From Defluviitaleaceae bacterium (lineage in GTDB: Bacteria > Bacillota > Clostridia > Lachnospirales > WQUN01): 25,541 nucleotides of DNA. The DNA lies in the NCBI GenBank assembly GCA_009782245.1, contig WRKK01000358.1, positions 1 through 25,541 on the forward strand. The letters are read 5' to 3'. Each line of letters opens with the position of its first letter. The stretch's first letter is position 1. Made by a program: the position numbers and the translations under genes. Positions 7,001 through 22,000 of the stretch are shown here, in pieces. Below the pieces are notes generated by a model. It did no database searches. It was not told the origin of the DNA and was given only the letters and a program-made list of their open reading frames with translations.

Positions 7001-10000
7001 GATTATTGGGATAATCCGCCAGCCAACGAATTTGAAACGCCACGGGCGGGGCGTGAAATGTTCCAGTTTGAAATTGAACGCAGAAACCCCGAAACGGGCG
7101 AGATTACGCTAGAATGGCGGGATTTTCCTGTGCCAACGCCTGTTGCCGAATTTGGCTTGCCCGCCGAGCAGGCGGGCCTGCCCAGCGAGGGCTATATGTG
7201 GGAAATCCCCGCGCGGGCTGTAATTGACGACTTTTTGGAGAGCAACAACCCGCCGCAAATTTACGGCGAGCCGCCTGTCGAGCCGATTTATCGGTTTACT
7301 GGGCGGTTGCGTGTGAATTTTCGCAAATGGTGGTTGCCTGGCGACCGTTTTGACGGCAGAATCTACATTGACGGCGAATTTACCGTTATTGGCGGCGTTC
7401 GCAACGATGCGGAGCTGTTTTGGTACGAAATTTCCGACCATTCCGACCGAAACTGGCACAGCACTTTCCCGTATGCGCCGCAATATCGGTTCGATTTGAT
7501 GTCGGAATTGCCGCAAAATATTTTCCAAATTCCGCCGATTCCGCCGTACGCCGACAACGCCGTTTTAACGGTAATTCAGCCCGATATTGTGCTGACAACT
7601 GGCGGATTGGTGGGCGGCGCGCCCGATTGGCTTGACCGCTCGCACCCAAGCCCAACCAACGTGTGGTTCGGCATACAAAACGGCTACCGCTTTTTTATGA
7701 GCAACCATTCCGAGGCAAGGCCGCTCCGCCACCAATTAACCGTAAATTTGCCCATTCCGACCGCTGGCAGTTTGGAAGAACAGCTGGAAACGGGCATAGA
7801 GGGCTTTTTGGTGGACACAATAATTATCCCGTGGGAACTGCTGGAAATGGGCGATTTGGAGCAAATAACGCTGATTGACGGACTTTTGCCCGATAATCAA
7901 ATCGTTTTTGACCGAGAATGGCTGGAATCTCGCATTTCCAACGGAAACGACCTGATTTTGACAACGGAAATTTGGCAGCCCGACCCGAACGAAGTCGGCG
8001 CGGTGGAATTTCCGTCAACCATAATTTTTGACTTTAACCGTTACGATGCCGAAGTTTTCGCCGACGACGAAAACCGCCTTTTTGTGGACTTTTTGGGCGA
8101 TACCATGCAGTTTGCCACGCTAACCGCGCGCGGCGAATGGCTGGCGTTCAACCGCCCAGGCGCTGTAATTGACACAAGCATCGCCCAGCACAGCCTTGTT
8201 GTGGTGCGTCCACAGCCAACGGTAATGGGCGCGGGCTTGCGACCCAACTTGCCGCCCACCCAGCCAAGCCGTGGCGGCACAACGCCTGTCAACCAGTTTA
8301 ACCCAGACGGCACGTCCGCACTAAACGGCTACCGCTTTCTGCTGGGAAATTCTGAAGATGCGTTGATGTTCACAAGCGTTTTTCATGTGATGTTTCAGCT
8401 GATTTCCGCACCAACAGAGGATTTGCCAGCAAACGGTTTCCTGTTGCAAGAGATTTTTATTCCAAACGGGATTTTGCAGGAGGGCGAGATTGCGAGCGTT
8501 CGCATAAATGACGGATTCGGAAGTACGACATTTGTAGAATTTGACGTTGACGATTTGGAAGATTTCACAAATGCGGACGGAATCACGATTCCCGCAACCG
8601 CTTGGGAATCCGCCGATGTTGCCCACCCGTTGGAAGTTTTCGTAACTTTCGCCTATTTTAACGCCGAAGTTTTCCCCACGCACGACAACGAAATTTTCAT
8701 TGATTTACTGGGATTTGCCGACCATTACGGCGGCAACGTCCAAGGAATCGCCACGGCTGGCTCGTTGATTGCTGGCGTTATTTGGGAAACGTTCGACCCG
8801 TTCAGAAGTAGCGTTGCGATTGACAACACCACGCACACATTGACCGTACAGCCGCCAAACTTGAACATTTCCACGGCTGGCTTGCGAGATGTTCGGGGCG
8901 GCGAATTTCCGCCGCACGTCAGCAGCGGCGTGGCGAACGCAACCGTTACCACGCAAGTTGTCCGCATTGGCAATGACGGCGATTTTCTGCTGAACGGCTA
9001 CAGGTTTTTCTTGGGGAACAGTTCGCAAGCACCGCTGGGGCGTGGCGTTTTAACGGCAACTTTGCCGCAAATTTTACAGCCCACGGAAGATTTTGCGGCT
9101 GGCGGCTTTTTGTTGCAGCAGGTTGTTTTGCCAAACTCTTTGCTTGACGTTGCAAACCCGCTATTTGTGCAGGTTTCGGACGATTTGGGCAATGTACAAA
9201 TAATTGACGATTTAATGCGGTTTTTTGACCCCGATATCGGAATCGTCATACCACAAGCGGAGTTTGGGGCGGCGGAGTTTCCCCGCACGGTGGTGGTTGA
9301 ATTTGGCGGATTTTTTGGCGGCATAACAAACGCACAAGCCATTGCAAACGGCGTATTTGTGGATTTGTTAGGCTACACCAACCAATACGCAACGCTACAG
9401 GCGACTGGCGTGTGGCAAGCACTCACAAGCCGCAATGTCAGCTTGCACAGCGTAACCGACCGCCGATTTTTGGAGGTTTTGCGGCCAATCCTGCAAATCG
9501 TAACTTCTGGCGTAAGCACAGGCACGGCAAGCACCGCAAACCCCACGCCTATCGGCTTTTTATCCCCTGGTATGCCTGGCCCACGCAACGGCTATCGGTT
9601 CAACCTTGGCAACAATTCGCAAGCACCCATGGAACGTGGCATTTTTAGGGTAACTTTGCCGCAAATCGACTTCGCCACGGTTGACGGCGTTCTTGAGGCG
9701 GACGGATTTTTGATGACAGATATTCGCATTCCGCCAGAGATTTTTGAGATTATCCAGATACATTCCATTTCGGTGGCGGAATTTGACAACGCCGCCAATG
9801 TTTGGGAAATTGACGGCGATTCTTCGCCAAACTTACAAGATTTAATAAATGAAAACGGCTTGCTAATATCCCAAGAAACCGCTTGGGGAGCGGCAGGAAT
9901 TGAATTTGCGGGAGCGGTTTCGGTAGATTTTACGCTGTTGCACCACACAAATCCCGCAAACTTCGGCAATATGCACTTTCTCGAACTTTTGGGCTTTACG

Positions 10001-13000
10001 CCGTCATTCCGCACACTAACGGCAAACGCCCAATTTACGGCGTTCGAGCCACGCAACGAAACAATCAGCAACACAACCGCCAACCACGGGCTTATCGTGG
10101 TGCGACCAGAGCCGACCTTGACGGCGGCGGGAATGTCGGCGGCGGTGCGCCCAGACGATTCGCCCGACACAACCCCGCATAATACGGGCATTTTTGCGGC
10201 AACGCCAAATCCCACAAGGGTGCTTTACGCCGAACGCCCACAATTTGGGCAGCCCACAACGCCGCTTTTGAACGGCTACCGCTTTTATTTGGGCAATACG
10301 GCGGGTGCAAGTATGTTGGGCAGCGTGTTTACGGCAAATTTGCCCATTCCGCAAGCCCCCACAGAAACCCACGCCGCAACGGGCTTTCTAACGCAACAAA
10401 TCACGATTCCGTCCCAGATAATGTTCATAAACGAGATTGTCGAGGACGAAGAGCCAGCAATTTACGCAATGCGGCTGGTTGACTTTTTTGACGAAACCAT
10501 TTATTGGGAACTTGCGGACGAAGATTTACACGCCTTGATAAATGCGAACGGCGATATTATTCTAACGCCCACCGATTGGGCGGTTGCTGGCATTGAGTAT
10601 GTCGGCAGTTTGCAGTTGCGTTTCACAAGTTTTCCTGGGAACATTGCGGCGAACAACGACAACGGGCGTTTTATTGAGTTTTTGGGCATTACCAACCATT
10701 TTGACCGCTGGCAATGGAACGGCACGAACGCCGCAGGAACGCAAGGCACAGGCGGCGGCGCGTGGACAAGAATGTTGAACGCAAGCGGAAATTGGGCAAC
10801 TTTTGACCACATCAACAACCCCGTTGCACAAGCGAACGCAAGCCACAATTTAAGCGTGATTGAACCGTTGCCGCGCGTTACGGTTGAAGCCCGCTATTTT
10901 GGCGACTTTGAAAGCAACATGGGAACATGGAACACGTGGCACACAAATTTTAACAACGTGATAAACGGCGGAACAGGCACAAACAGCCGAATCCCGTACG
11001 GGCGTTTTGGCGAATATCGGTTTACTTTCACGAACCAATCGCAAGCGTTTGTGCCAAACTTTACCGCAACGTTAGACTTTCAAATTACCAACCGCAACGG
11101 AGAACAGCCAACTTGGGTGCCCAACACGCACTTGGAAATTGGCGGAAACACTATCGGCAATCCGCCCGACCCGAACCGCAACAGGGGCATAAAACTTGAC
11201 CATTTGGAACTTTCGGCGGGATTTTTGCAAAACTCTCGCATAACAATGATTGAAATTTTTGATGTTGACAACGGACTGGAAACGCCCGTTTTGACCTTGG
11301 GCGACGGCTCGTTTATTGTCAACCAAAATCGTATAGAATTTTCGTCGCAACTTGCAAATTACTGGGTTGCACGGGTTGTGATTCATGCGGACGGCTTTAA
11401 CGCTAATATCGGCTGGAATAACACGGAGCATCGCATTTGGGCGCGGGGGCATCTCGACCCGATTCCGTATGTTACATCGCCCACGTGGGGCGGCTTTAAC
11501 CCGCAAACTTTAAGTTTCGGCAGTTGGGGCTCTAACGGAGAATGGCACCACAACCCCCGTGCAATGGCGTTTAACAGGAATTTTGCGGGTGCAAACAACC
11601 GTGCAAGGGCAATTTGGGCATACGAAATAAACCAAGAAACCGTCAACCGCCAAGGAAATGCGGGCTTTTTGGTGCGTGGCGCATCCATCGATTTTAATAT
11701 GCGTTCTAGGGTGTTGCCGCACGGCAATTTGCATAACAACACGCCGCAGGGCAATAATCCCATACATTGGAACTCGCCGTTTGGCGGCAATGAATGGGCA
11801 GAAACCACGGTCTCTGGCACGGATATTGGTTGGACAGAATGGGCGCAAGCCTTTGAATTTGCCACGCATAAGACAATCGGCAGTTTTACGGGCGGTTTCC
11901 GCCAATCCGCTGGCTTTGATGCTTGGGAAAACAACGTACAAATGACGGTTGAGGCGACTTTCAACATTCCGCATTTGGAATTTGATTCCTATTACATTCT
12001 GATTCACAGCACGTTACGCCCGTTTGTGGATAGGGTTGACATTTATCGTGGCAGCAACCTAACAACGCCGTGGCAAACTGTGCAGGGCAGCCAGTTGCCT
12101 AGCAACAGCCGAGATAATCACAGCCGCATAAATGTAGCATTGGCAAGCAACAACACCAGTGATAACACGCTTTTCGGCACGTTCCAGATAAACGCACAGG
12201 GCGACCCGCAAAACAACGCACCGCTTACAGCCGAGCAACGCCGCGCCGTTCACCCTTATTATCGTTCGCCGCTTTATTGGGGGCATACCTTGACAAATGC
12301 GGTTTCTAGGGTGGTTGTAACGTTTTCAATAAATCCCACGGACGGCACGGGCACAAGGCCGCTTGACCCAACCGTGTTAAATCCAATGCTGACGGACAAT
12401 CCAGGCACAAACTGGCTTATTGACGTTACTGGGCGTATCCACCGAGAAAGCGGCATACTTACGGCAGATACGACCGTTCGCTACACGTTCGGCAACCCTG
12501 CCCACGATACCGACCGCCCACAAATGACACCAACAATGAATTTGTCAAACCGCCGAACTTTCCACGGCACTTCAAACGGCTTGTGGTCTGGGAACGGACA
12601 GCAACGCCCCACAATTTCGCCGATTGACCCAATGGGAAATCCGCAACAATGGACATTGACGTTGCCCACGCTGATTGAGCCTGTTCCAGGGCAAGCCGCT
12701 TTTGGGGCAAACGGGCCGCTTACTTCTAGCGGCGGACAAACGCACCCCGCACAAGGCCCGAACCAAGGCGGAATCCAAGGCTGGGCAGGTTGGGGAACGG
12801 CTGTTGTCGGCGGCTTTCTTGACAGAGAACGCCACCCATCGCCGCCAAACATGACTTTGGGCGGCAGTAACGGCAATAATTCTGGGCCGCACGGCAACAC
12901 TTTCGGCCCGCACTGGGGAACAAGCTGGCAACCGTCATTTTTCGAAGTTTTACCGCCAGGCGTTTCTGTTCGCAAAAATACACACGCACGAGTGCCAGCT

Positions 13001-16000
13001 GGCGACGTTAGCGGACTTAGCCCCAATTATCGCTACACTTTCCGAGATGCGAACGCACCAAATTTACCGTTTCTCAATATGCTAACTCCTGGACCGCAAA
13101 ATTTCAACTTTGCGGGTGCAGGAACTGCAAGCGTTCCAACCACTTTACCAGCCCACCTAGAGCCCGAAGTTGGCGGAATCCGCAGCTTTTATGTGGGAAT
13201 GTGGAACAGAGAAACCCGCTGGCAGTTGCGGTCGGAGACGATTGGCGTAGGCAACAACGCAACGCAGGTTGACAGAAGTGCTTGGCAAATCGGCCCGCTC
13301 GTTACCACCGATAGGGTCGCCATTCAGGACACTTTGCCCGTTCCTGTGCTGGATTTTCGGGAAGATAACCCGCTAATCGGCTTTTTGCCCACGCAATTTG
13401 ACTACATCGGGCGCGCAGGCGATTTTCTTTGGGTTGACATTGAAATCACGCTGCATGACGGCACAGTTACCACGCACACCTTTGAGAGAGCCGATTTTCC
13501 CGACCAAGACGGCAATTTGACCGTTTTGGTAGAATGGGAATTTGACGGCGCGCCGCTTGCAAACCCCGATAATTTGCCGCTTGTGCGAGTTCCGATAACG
13601 CCACGCACCGCAACCGCCCCAAGTTACGTAAGCCGTGTAACGCTGTTCATGGACGGCATTGTGGGCGAGGGCGATTGGTCGCGCGAAATTTGGGGCTTTG
13701 CACCAGACGATTATTACACGCAAAACCCCGATATTTTGCGGGTTACAGGGCAGTTGAACAACACGGAATGGGGACAACACCGCTCTTTTGGCAACAATCA
13801 GCCGCCAGGCACAATCGGCGTAAACCAAGTGCAGGGCAGAGCGTTAGGCGACCACCGAGGTTTTGACTTCGATTCGCCGATAACGCTAAGCCACACCGAC
13901 CACGCAAGAATGAGGGCGCGCCCGTCATTGTTGCAAGGCTGGTTGCAGGTGCATACAAATGTCAACCCGTTTACAACGGCGGTCAACCCGCCAAACAGCA
14001 CAGGGCTTGACGCTTTTACCGATTTTACGAACGTTTCGCCGCACCACACGCCGAATTTGGTCAGTTTTCATTATAATCTGCGAAACTTGCCGCAAGTCGC
14101 ACCCACAAACCCAGGCGGCGACAACAACACAATCCGTGCGCCGATACGCCAGTTTGACGTAACTTCAGGCACTTTGCCAGTCGGCTATCGCTTGCACGAG
14201 ATTGAAATTCCACGGGAAATTTTCAGCGGAGTTACGGCGGACGGCGAAAATTGGCACACAAACCGCTTTACGATAAACACGCCAACGCAGACAAACGTTG
14301 ATGTTCTGCCGTTCTTCGAGTTCGTGGCGGCGCGCGATGCGTATGTGCTGAATATTCGCAACCTTTTTATCATGGGAATTTTGACAACGCCGACCGCAAG
14401 CGTTCACGGGCATATTGCCCACGATATTCGCCGCTTTGACATGACTTTTGCGTTGTGGGATATTGAGAACAGAAGTCTGTTTTTGCAAGCAGACGAGCCG
14501 CTTTTGGCGGGGCGTGATAATATAATTTTGCGGGGCTTTTATGCGGACGAACCGCCAAACGCCGCCGAAAACACGTGGGACGGAATTTACAGCCGTGCAA
14601 CTTTGCCAGTCAACACAACTTGGACGGATTTTACGGCAACCAACGTAAACGGCGGAATTGCGGGGTATTCTGTAACGGACACCACGCAAGCCGCCATGGT
14701 GGTGCATTCTGGCACACGCTTTTCCAGTCCGCCAGATACCAACAGCCAACCCGCCACAGATTCAGAGGTTCACAACACAACTTTCCGCATTTTCACGCTA
14801 CGCGCGCCTATTACGCTTGCGGCGGCGTGGTCAACCGTTTTTGACGAACACGAAACCACGGTTGACACGCCCAACAACTGGGTTTTGCCTGGAAATTTGT
14901 TCAACGTTACGCTAACCTACAGCAACGTTGGCACGGCTGGCAACAACCGTGATATTCACTTGCGAAATCCGTCTTTGCGGTATCGCTTGCAAAACGGGCA
15001 AGCCGTGAACTCGGCTTTGCGGGACGGCGTTCGCATTGTTTCTTGGGATTTGGACGAAACCGAAACCACGGCAAATGTCAACCTAGTTTCGGCGGATTTA
15101 CTGCTACCAGACAACACAACCGCCACAATCACGGGCGACAACTGGCTTGACGACCTTTCGCTGGGCATGATTCGGGATATTTTTTGGGAATTTGACGGCT
15201 ACATGGAAAAAGGCGAAACAATCGTGATAAACCTGCAACTGCAAATCACGGACGAAATAAACGCCGCAACGCCGTGGCCTGTGGCGTTCCAAAATGCAAA
15301 CTTTTTGCTAACGCATAGCTTGCGTGGCGGCGGTGGGCGTATTCACGGGCGTGAATACATTCGCCCTAGCACAAACGCAGGCGCGCAACCCGCCATGCAA
15401 CACGGTTTGCACCAACTGCACACCACACGCCCCAACGAGCAAGCCGCCGCCGACAATTTCAACGGCGTAAACTGGCAGAGCGTACGTGGCGGTTTTCAGA
15501 CGTTCGTCAGCAACACGGCGCAACACCCAGGTTCGCTGTATACGTTCGTCAGCACGCTAACGCCGACAATCGGCATCGCCGCCGTCGACGAATGGGACGG
15601 CGAGGCAGACCAAATCTCATCGCATGAGGCTTTGGTTACGATTGGCGGAATCCATAATAATGTCCGCCACGAGCAAGTCCGTTTTCATATGGATTTTACG
15701 TTCGATACGTCCACAACCGTGCAAAATCACGGGCCTGGGCTGGTTTTGCTGGAATGGCCTAATGTCCAATATCCGAACATTGCCCATGATTGGGAGTTTT
15801 CGCAACCGCAAATTTTCTACCGCACAATGACGGAGGGCGTTCCCATAAATTTAGCCACGGGCGAGGGGCTTTCTGACTGGATTTTGGTGGAAAATCAAAA
15901 TAGTCCTGTGCCGCTGTTGCCTAGCGGAGTGCATATTCACAGTATTCGCTGGGTTTACGGGCAAATGTCGCTGTTGGAAAATGTGGATTTTCCGAACGTG

Positions 16001-19000
16001 GAAATTTTGGTTGAGGGAACGTATCGAGTCGCCAATCCAGCGAACCCTGCGGCAACGTACCGTGCAAACATGAACGTTGGCACATTCTTTTCGCACAACG
16101 AGCATATTTTCGCCGAAACAACGCAACGCTATTTTGGACGGCAAAACACCGCTTTTTACGATGTTTACGCCCAAACTCCGTGGCTAATCGTGTACAGCGG
16201 CGTTTATCGTACGCAAGCCGATGCGGTGGGCTTTCGCCTAGAAGAGGGCGCGGCGGGAAACCCCGCACAAATGACGTTTTACCGCCCTGGCGACGATATT
16301 TGGTATAGGATTTCTGTCGAGAACCGCAGCCGAAACCGTGCGCCGACCGCATACAACAGGCTTGGAACGGGCCCGTTGCTGTACCCCGTAATTTTTGACC
16401 GTGTTCCTGAATATTTGGTTGACATTTTCCCAGCGGGAATGACCGCCCAACAAGCCATGGAGCAAGGTTTTATTGATGTTCGCATTTTTGATGCCGTTAC
16501 AGGGCAGGAAATTAGCGACATTGGGCGAGTAACGCTTACAACCACCGAAACTACAGGCTTTGACATTGCGGGTGCAAACCGAGTTGAACACAACGCAATC
16601 GGCGCGCCCGTCAACGCAAATCAATTAAACGAGCAAAACGCCGAAAACATTAGCTTTACGGTGTTTACGTACGCTTTCGAGCGGCCGCTTGGCAGGGACG
16701 AAACCATTGTAATTACCTATCGTGCGACCGCGCGGCAGGAAAATTTGCCCATGCTGTTTTTTGAGCAAACCACCACAGGCGAGCGATTAAACCCATATTT
16801 GCCCCGTTTTGGTGAATATTTGGCAAGCAGTTGGGCAACAGGAACAGGGCAAAACGTAACAAACCACCGCACAGTGCAGCCAGACACCGCCAACGACCGC
16901 AACTGGAACGCCAACAACAACCCGTTCCGCACAATGGACGCAAACTGGCTTATCCGAGAAACTGGCGTAACGGGAACGCCCAACTGGGGAACGCTCCCCG
17001 AGCGGTTTTTGAACCAATCGCTAACGTGGATTCCTGGCATGGCACAGGAAAACACCGTAAACGTCAGCGGAAACGCCGCTTGGTGGCAAGGCGGCAACAA
17101 CAACCTTTTTGACCACGATTTGCGAACAGAATTGCGGCAACGCACCCATTTTGACAGCATTAACAACACAATGCGCCCCGACCGCTCCCGCTTTTCCAAC
17201 TGGGCGGGCGTTTGGGAAACAAACTGGGCATCGGCGAACTCCGTCCGAGATTTGTGGGCGTTGGTTGTCAACCCTAGAGTTACGCCGTTTAGAGCCAATT
17301 TTCAAAATTATTTGCCCGCACCGTTTTCCGAGAACATGGACACAAGCCCAAATATTTTGTGGACACAAACCCGCCAACGGCTTGCCAGCGCTTGGCTGTA
17401 CGGCACAAGCCAATTTGAGGTTGACGAAACCGTAACAAACCACTTGGGCGCGCCGCAACCAATGTCGTTTGTGGACAACCGTGGAAACTTGGGCGTTCAA
17501 CGTCCAATCGCAACCGCTGGGCAAAACGACACAGGGCGGCGGCGGTTCGCAACGGACGATTACACTTTTGGCGTGGAATATGGGCAAGTTTTCACGGTTC
17601 ATCAACGTGCCATAAATTACGGCGACTGGCAACTTGGCGGCGTGGAGTTTATCCACATTTTGCCGCGCGGGATTGCTCCCGTTTTCAACGCAAGCGGAAA
17701 CATTGACGTTACGGCAATGTACGGCGACCCGAACTTGGCGATTCCCGCAACTGGGGCGTTCACAAGCGAGGGCAGATTGCCCGCCCCAACTGGGCTTTCG
17801 CCGATTCCGCCGCAATATACCGTCCGTGCGGAAGTCATACAACGTCCAAACGACAGTAATCCAGCGTTCCGTGCGCCACGCAACTGGGTGGAGAGCCGCA
17901 ACGCCGATAATTGGGAATTTTTTGACGAGCCGCCTTATGTCGTGAAAATTACGGTAAATGCGCCGCTTGCCCCGTGGTGGAACAGGGGAACACTCGGCTT
18001 TGCGACCGATGCAAACAACCGCCAATACTACATCAACACGTCCTTTGACGTGGTTGTTACACACGAAAACCCTGACGGAATGTGGCACGATTTGCTGTTG
18101 ACATCGTGGCTGGAAAACGACCCACACGCCGCATATGCCCAAATTTTCAGCCGAGATTTTGCAAGCGGAATGTCGGCAAATATCGCCACCGCTGGCAACG
18201 CTTGGCATGATACGGGCGTTTTCGGAATGGATATGACGCACAACCAGTTTGCAACCACCGAAATCGGCACAGCTGGCTGGCAAACGGGTGCACCTGGGCA
18301 ATTTTGGACAACTTCGCCGTTGACATTCTCCGTACGTGGGCGAAACGTGCAAGCCACGCAATTAAGCACTTCTCGGGCAAGTAGCCTGTTCGGGCGTGGA
18401 TTTTTGTCAACCATAAACACGGCAAGTTACGGCGAAACGCCCAACATTTTGGGCAGAACGGAACGCCAGTTCGCAATGGCTGGCGATGCGGTTCGCGCGC
18501 GGCAATCCACGCCCCGCCTGTGGACAACTTGGGACGACGGAACGCACCCAACTTTCTACAGCGAAGCGCGCGAGCAGTTTAATCTTAATATAAACCTGCT
18601 AAATCAGTGGTTTTTGGCGGAACGCCCGATAAACACCATACAGGGCAACGCCAACAACCACAACATGAACAACCACCGCACAAATGGCGGCTTGCAAGGC
18701 ACTTTGTTCGAGCCCGTTATATCTAACATTTTGCCCTTTGGGCTTGTGCCAATGACGGCAAACGGCGTTCCGTTCCCGATAAATGGCGATTTTGGCAATA
18801 TGCAAGCCGATTTTGGAGTTGTGCATAGCCAAAATAACGTGAATTTTAGCGATTTTTGGGATATTTCCGTGGTATTTATTGAAAATTCGGAATATACGCC
18901 GCCGTCCGTCGCTCACCCGCAAATTTTTGCGTTAAATGGGCAAAATGGCGAACTTTTGAATGGAAATAATGGGAACGGCGGAATTTTGGGCGGAATTTCC

Positions 19001-22000
19001 CAAAATCCCATAAACCCGCAAAATGACGGGCTTGACGGACTTGACGAAATTGACGAAACTTTGCCAGCCACAGTAACGCCAATTTTGCCCGAAATAACGC
19101 CGCCGCGCGGTGGGCATGAAGTGGGGCGTTACAAAATAACGCTAACTCCACGGGATTTTGCCAATTTTGCGGACGAAGTTATGCTGCGTTATGGCGAGCA
19201 GTTGACAGCGACAATCCCCGTATTTGTGGCGGAATGGCCTAACAACATTGCTTGGGGCGAAGACCGTGCTTTTGTGGTTGACCAATTTTTGAACGAGCAA
19301 TGGCAACAAAACCGTGCATTTGTGGGCTTTAAGCGGAACATCAACTTTTTCTTCACGGAAGACGATTTTCCCGTTTCGCCGTATTTTGTGGCGGCAACTT
19401 TGGCGGAAAATGTGCCGTTTACGCCTGGCACAATCTCCCCGCCAACCGCCGCAAACTCCGCAACATCTGGCGACATTCGCCACACGAACAGCATAACACG
19501 CCTGTTGACTTTGTACGAACGGGACGATTTTAACATTGAAGATTTTGTTGCACGTGGTCGCCCAGAATTGCCGCTATATCCCAGAAACCGTGATTTTGAC
19601 GGCAACGGAGCGGCATCGCAAATTATAGAGGGCGTGGAAATCTTTGACAGATTTCTCACGATGAACATGAATTTGTTCACGCAACGCCCAAATTTGGCAC
19701 TTTATCACAACATCACGCCAAACAGGGACGACACAATCGTCCACGGCTTTGCGCCAGTTTTCAACTATCGTGATATTTTTTGGTATCACTTGGAAGTGGC
19801 GAACAGGCTGGATTATTCAATGTTGGAACAGCCGCCGAACTTGACTTTTGAGCAATGGCGGACTTTGGTGGAACGCCACGGCGGAACGCTTTCGGGCGGC
19901 TCGGTGCATATTTTTGACCACTTGCCGCACAACGTGGAAATTTTGGATTATGAAATTGCCTACATCAGCCCCGCTGGCGAGTTGGTTTCGCTGACTTCGG
20001 CACAAGCGGCGGCGGCTGGCTGGCAGGTTACAATCCACGAAAACAGCACGGGCTACCAAGTTGACGGCGATTATTTGCTACACGCCGAAATTATCACGGC
20101 GAGCGACTTTGCGAATACTGGAACAACCCACTGGCAACGCCGCGCGGGCGATTTGCGTACTGGCGAAAGTTTTTGGTTGCGGTTGCAAACGCAAGTTGTC
20201 GAGGTTGGCGAAAATGAGGGGCTTGCGCCGAACGAAATCGGCACAGATTGGGGCGTGTACACCGCAAACGCCTTTATGACGGCGGTCATCGATACCGCAA
20301 TATCGCCAACCCTGCCCGAAGATTTCATAACTTACAGCTTTGCAACGTCCGAAAATAGGGCAAATTTTGACATTAACAATGACGGCATAATTGACCGCAC
20401 AACGGGCATTGGCGAGATTATCCACAGCGGCGCGGCGGCTAATTTCACGGTTCGCAAGCCGTGGGCAGATTTCCGCATGGACACAAACCGCCCACGTACG
20501 CAGTTTGCGGGTGGAACGTCCACAAACCCGCTATATTCAACAATGCAGCCCATTGAAGTAATGCTAAACGAGGTGCAACTGTTCGGCGCGGACGTTCCCG
20601 AGCTGATTATCGTTGCGGACGTTATGTCCAGGTTCACGTACACGCCACGCACCCTGCAACCCGAGTGGACAAGCGAAGTTGCGAGTGTGCAAACGGGCTT
20701 ATGGAGCGTTCCCGAGGGCGTGGACGAAAGTTTGTTCTCGGTAAAAGTTTTTTACACGCAAGAAATGACGGAATTTGGCGAAGTTGGCGACCGTTCGCAA
20801 TGGCAGCTTATCACAGAAGTTGGCTTGCGAGCCAATGAAATCGTCCTGTTGCCGACAAACAGCACCGCGCGCGAGGTGGAAAAAATTATTTTCGTGGTGT
20901 CGCCACGCTCCGATTTGCCGCACGACCCCAATTTGCTTGTGCCAATCGGCTTGCAGATTGATTACGAGGGCGAGCCAAGCCCAGACGAAACCGACCCGAA
21001 TCGGTTCAACAACTCGGTTATGCAGCAATCCAGCTTTAGTGCGGCGGTTTTCCGCAACGCACCACGCTTTACCGTGGTAACAACGGTATTTTCGGCACTT
21101 ACGCAAACGCAATTTAGCAGCGGCAGACTGTGGTTGCGTTACGGCAACGAGCGTTATCACGATTTCCGCCGAGATTTCGTGGGCGTGGACGTTACAATGT
21201 CCGAGCCAGCCGTTGATTTTACGATAACGCAACACGCTTTCGCCTACAATCCGCCGCCAGTCGCAGGTGCACCAGACTTTTTCGCATGGACACCCAACTT
21301 TGAGGCGGACCCAGGGCTTTCCAACACGCTCCGCTACGAGATGACGCTGTTCAACATCGAGCAGGACGTTTTGGACGCAAGCCACAACATGGCGGTTCGG
21401 GCGTTGACGGAGGATATTTTGATAAATCCTGTGATTGTGCTTGCAATTCCGCCAACCGTGGGCATTGACGAAAATCTCGTTGAATGGGACGACCTAAACC
21501 GCTCGGACGTGGGCTTTATGGTTGCGGCGGTGGCGGGAAATCCATTCTTCCAGCAACGGCACGTGTGGCGGTGGGAGCATACCCGCATTGACCCCACCAA
21601 CACCAGTTATAGCTTGGATTTCGTGGCGATGCACTTTGACAGTATTCCTGGGCTTGGGCGCGACACGCTCCGCTTTGAGTTTGAGGGCAACATGATGCCT
21701 GGCGACACGTTGACGGTAACGATAACCGCCGATATTACGGACTTTGGGGCGATGGCGCTACAACGGGATAACACCGTGGCTTTGGCGGCGGGCTTTAGTT
21801 TCAGCGGCGCACTAACGCACTACACCGACCCCAACGACGACACGCTCACACGCCCGATTCCAAGCGGGTTAATGCCCGATAATTTTGACTGGGATAGGAA
21901 CGGCAGAGCCGCCGACCGCCGCATACAGCACCAAACGCCGCCTTGGAACGTAGCACAGCGGCAAGATTTCCCATTACACAAACGGGCAATAACCGACCTA

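Noticed and set aside
17021..18361. Minus-strand 446-codon frame
   Set aside because: It is antisense to the giant gene, with Cys-, Arg- and Val-rich, domain-free translation. Long antisense openness follows from the giant gene's codon use. The same holds for 5018-6115 and many shorter ones.
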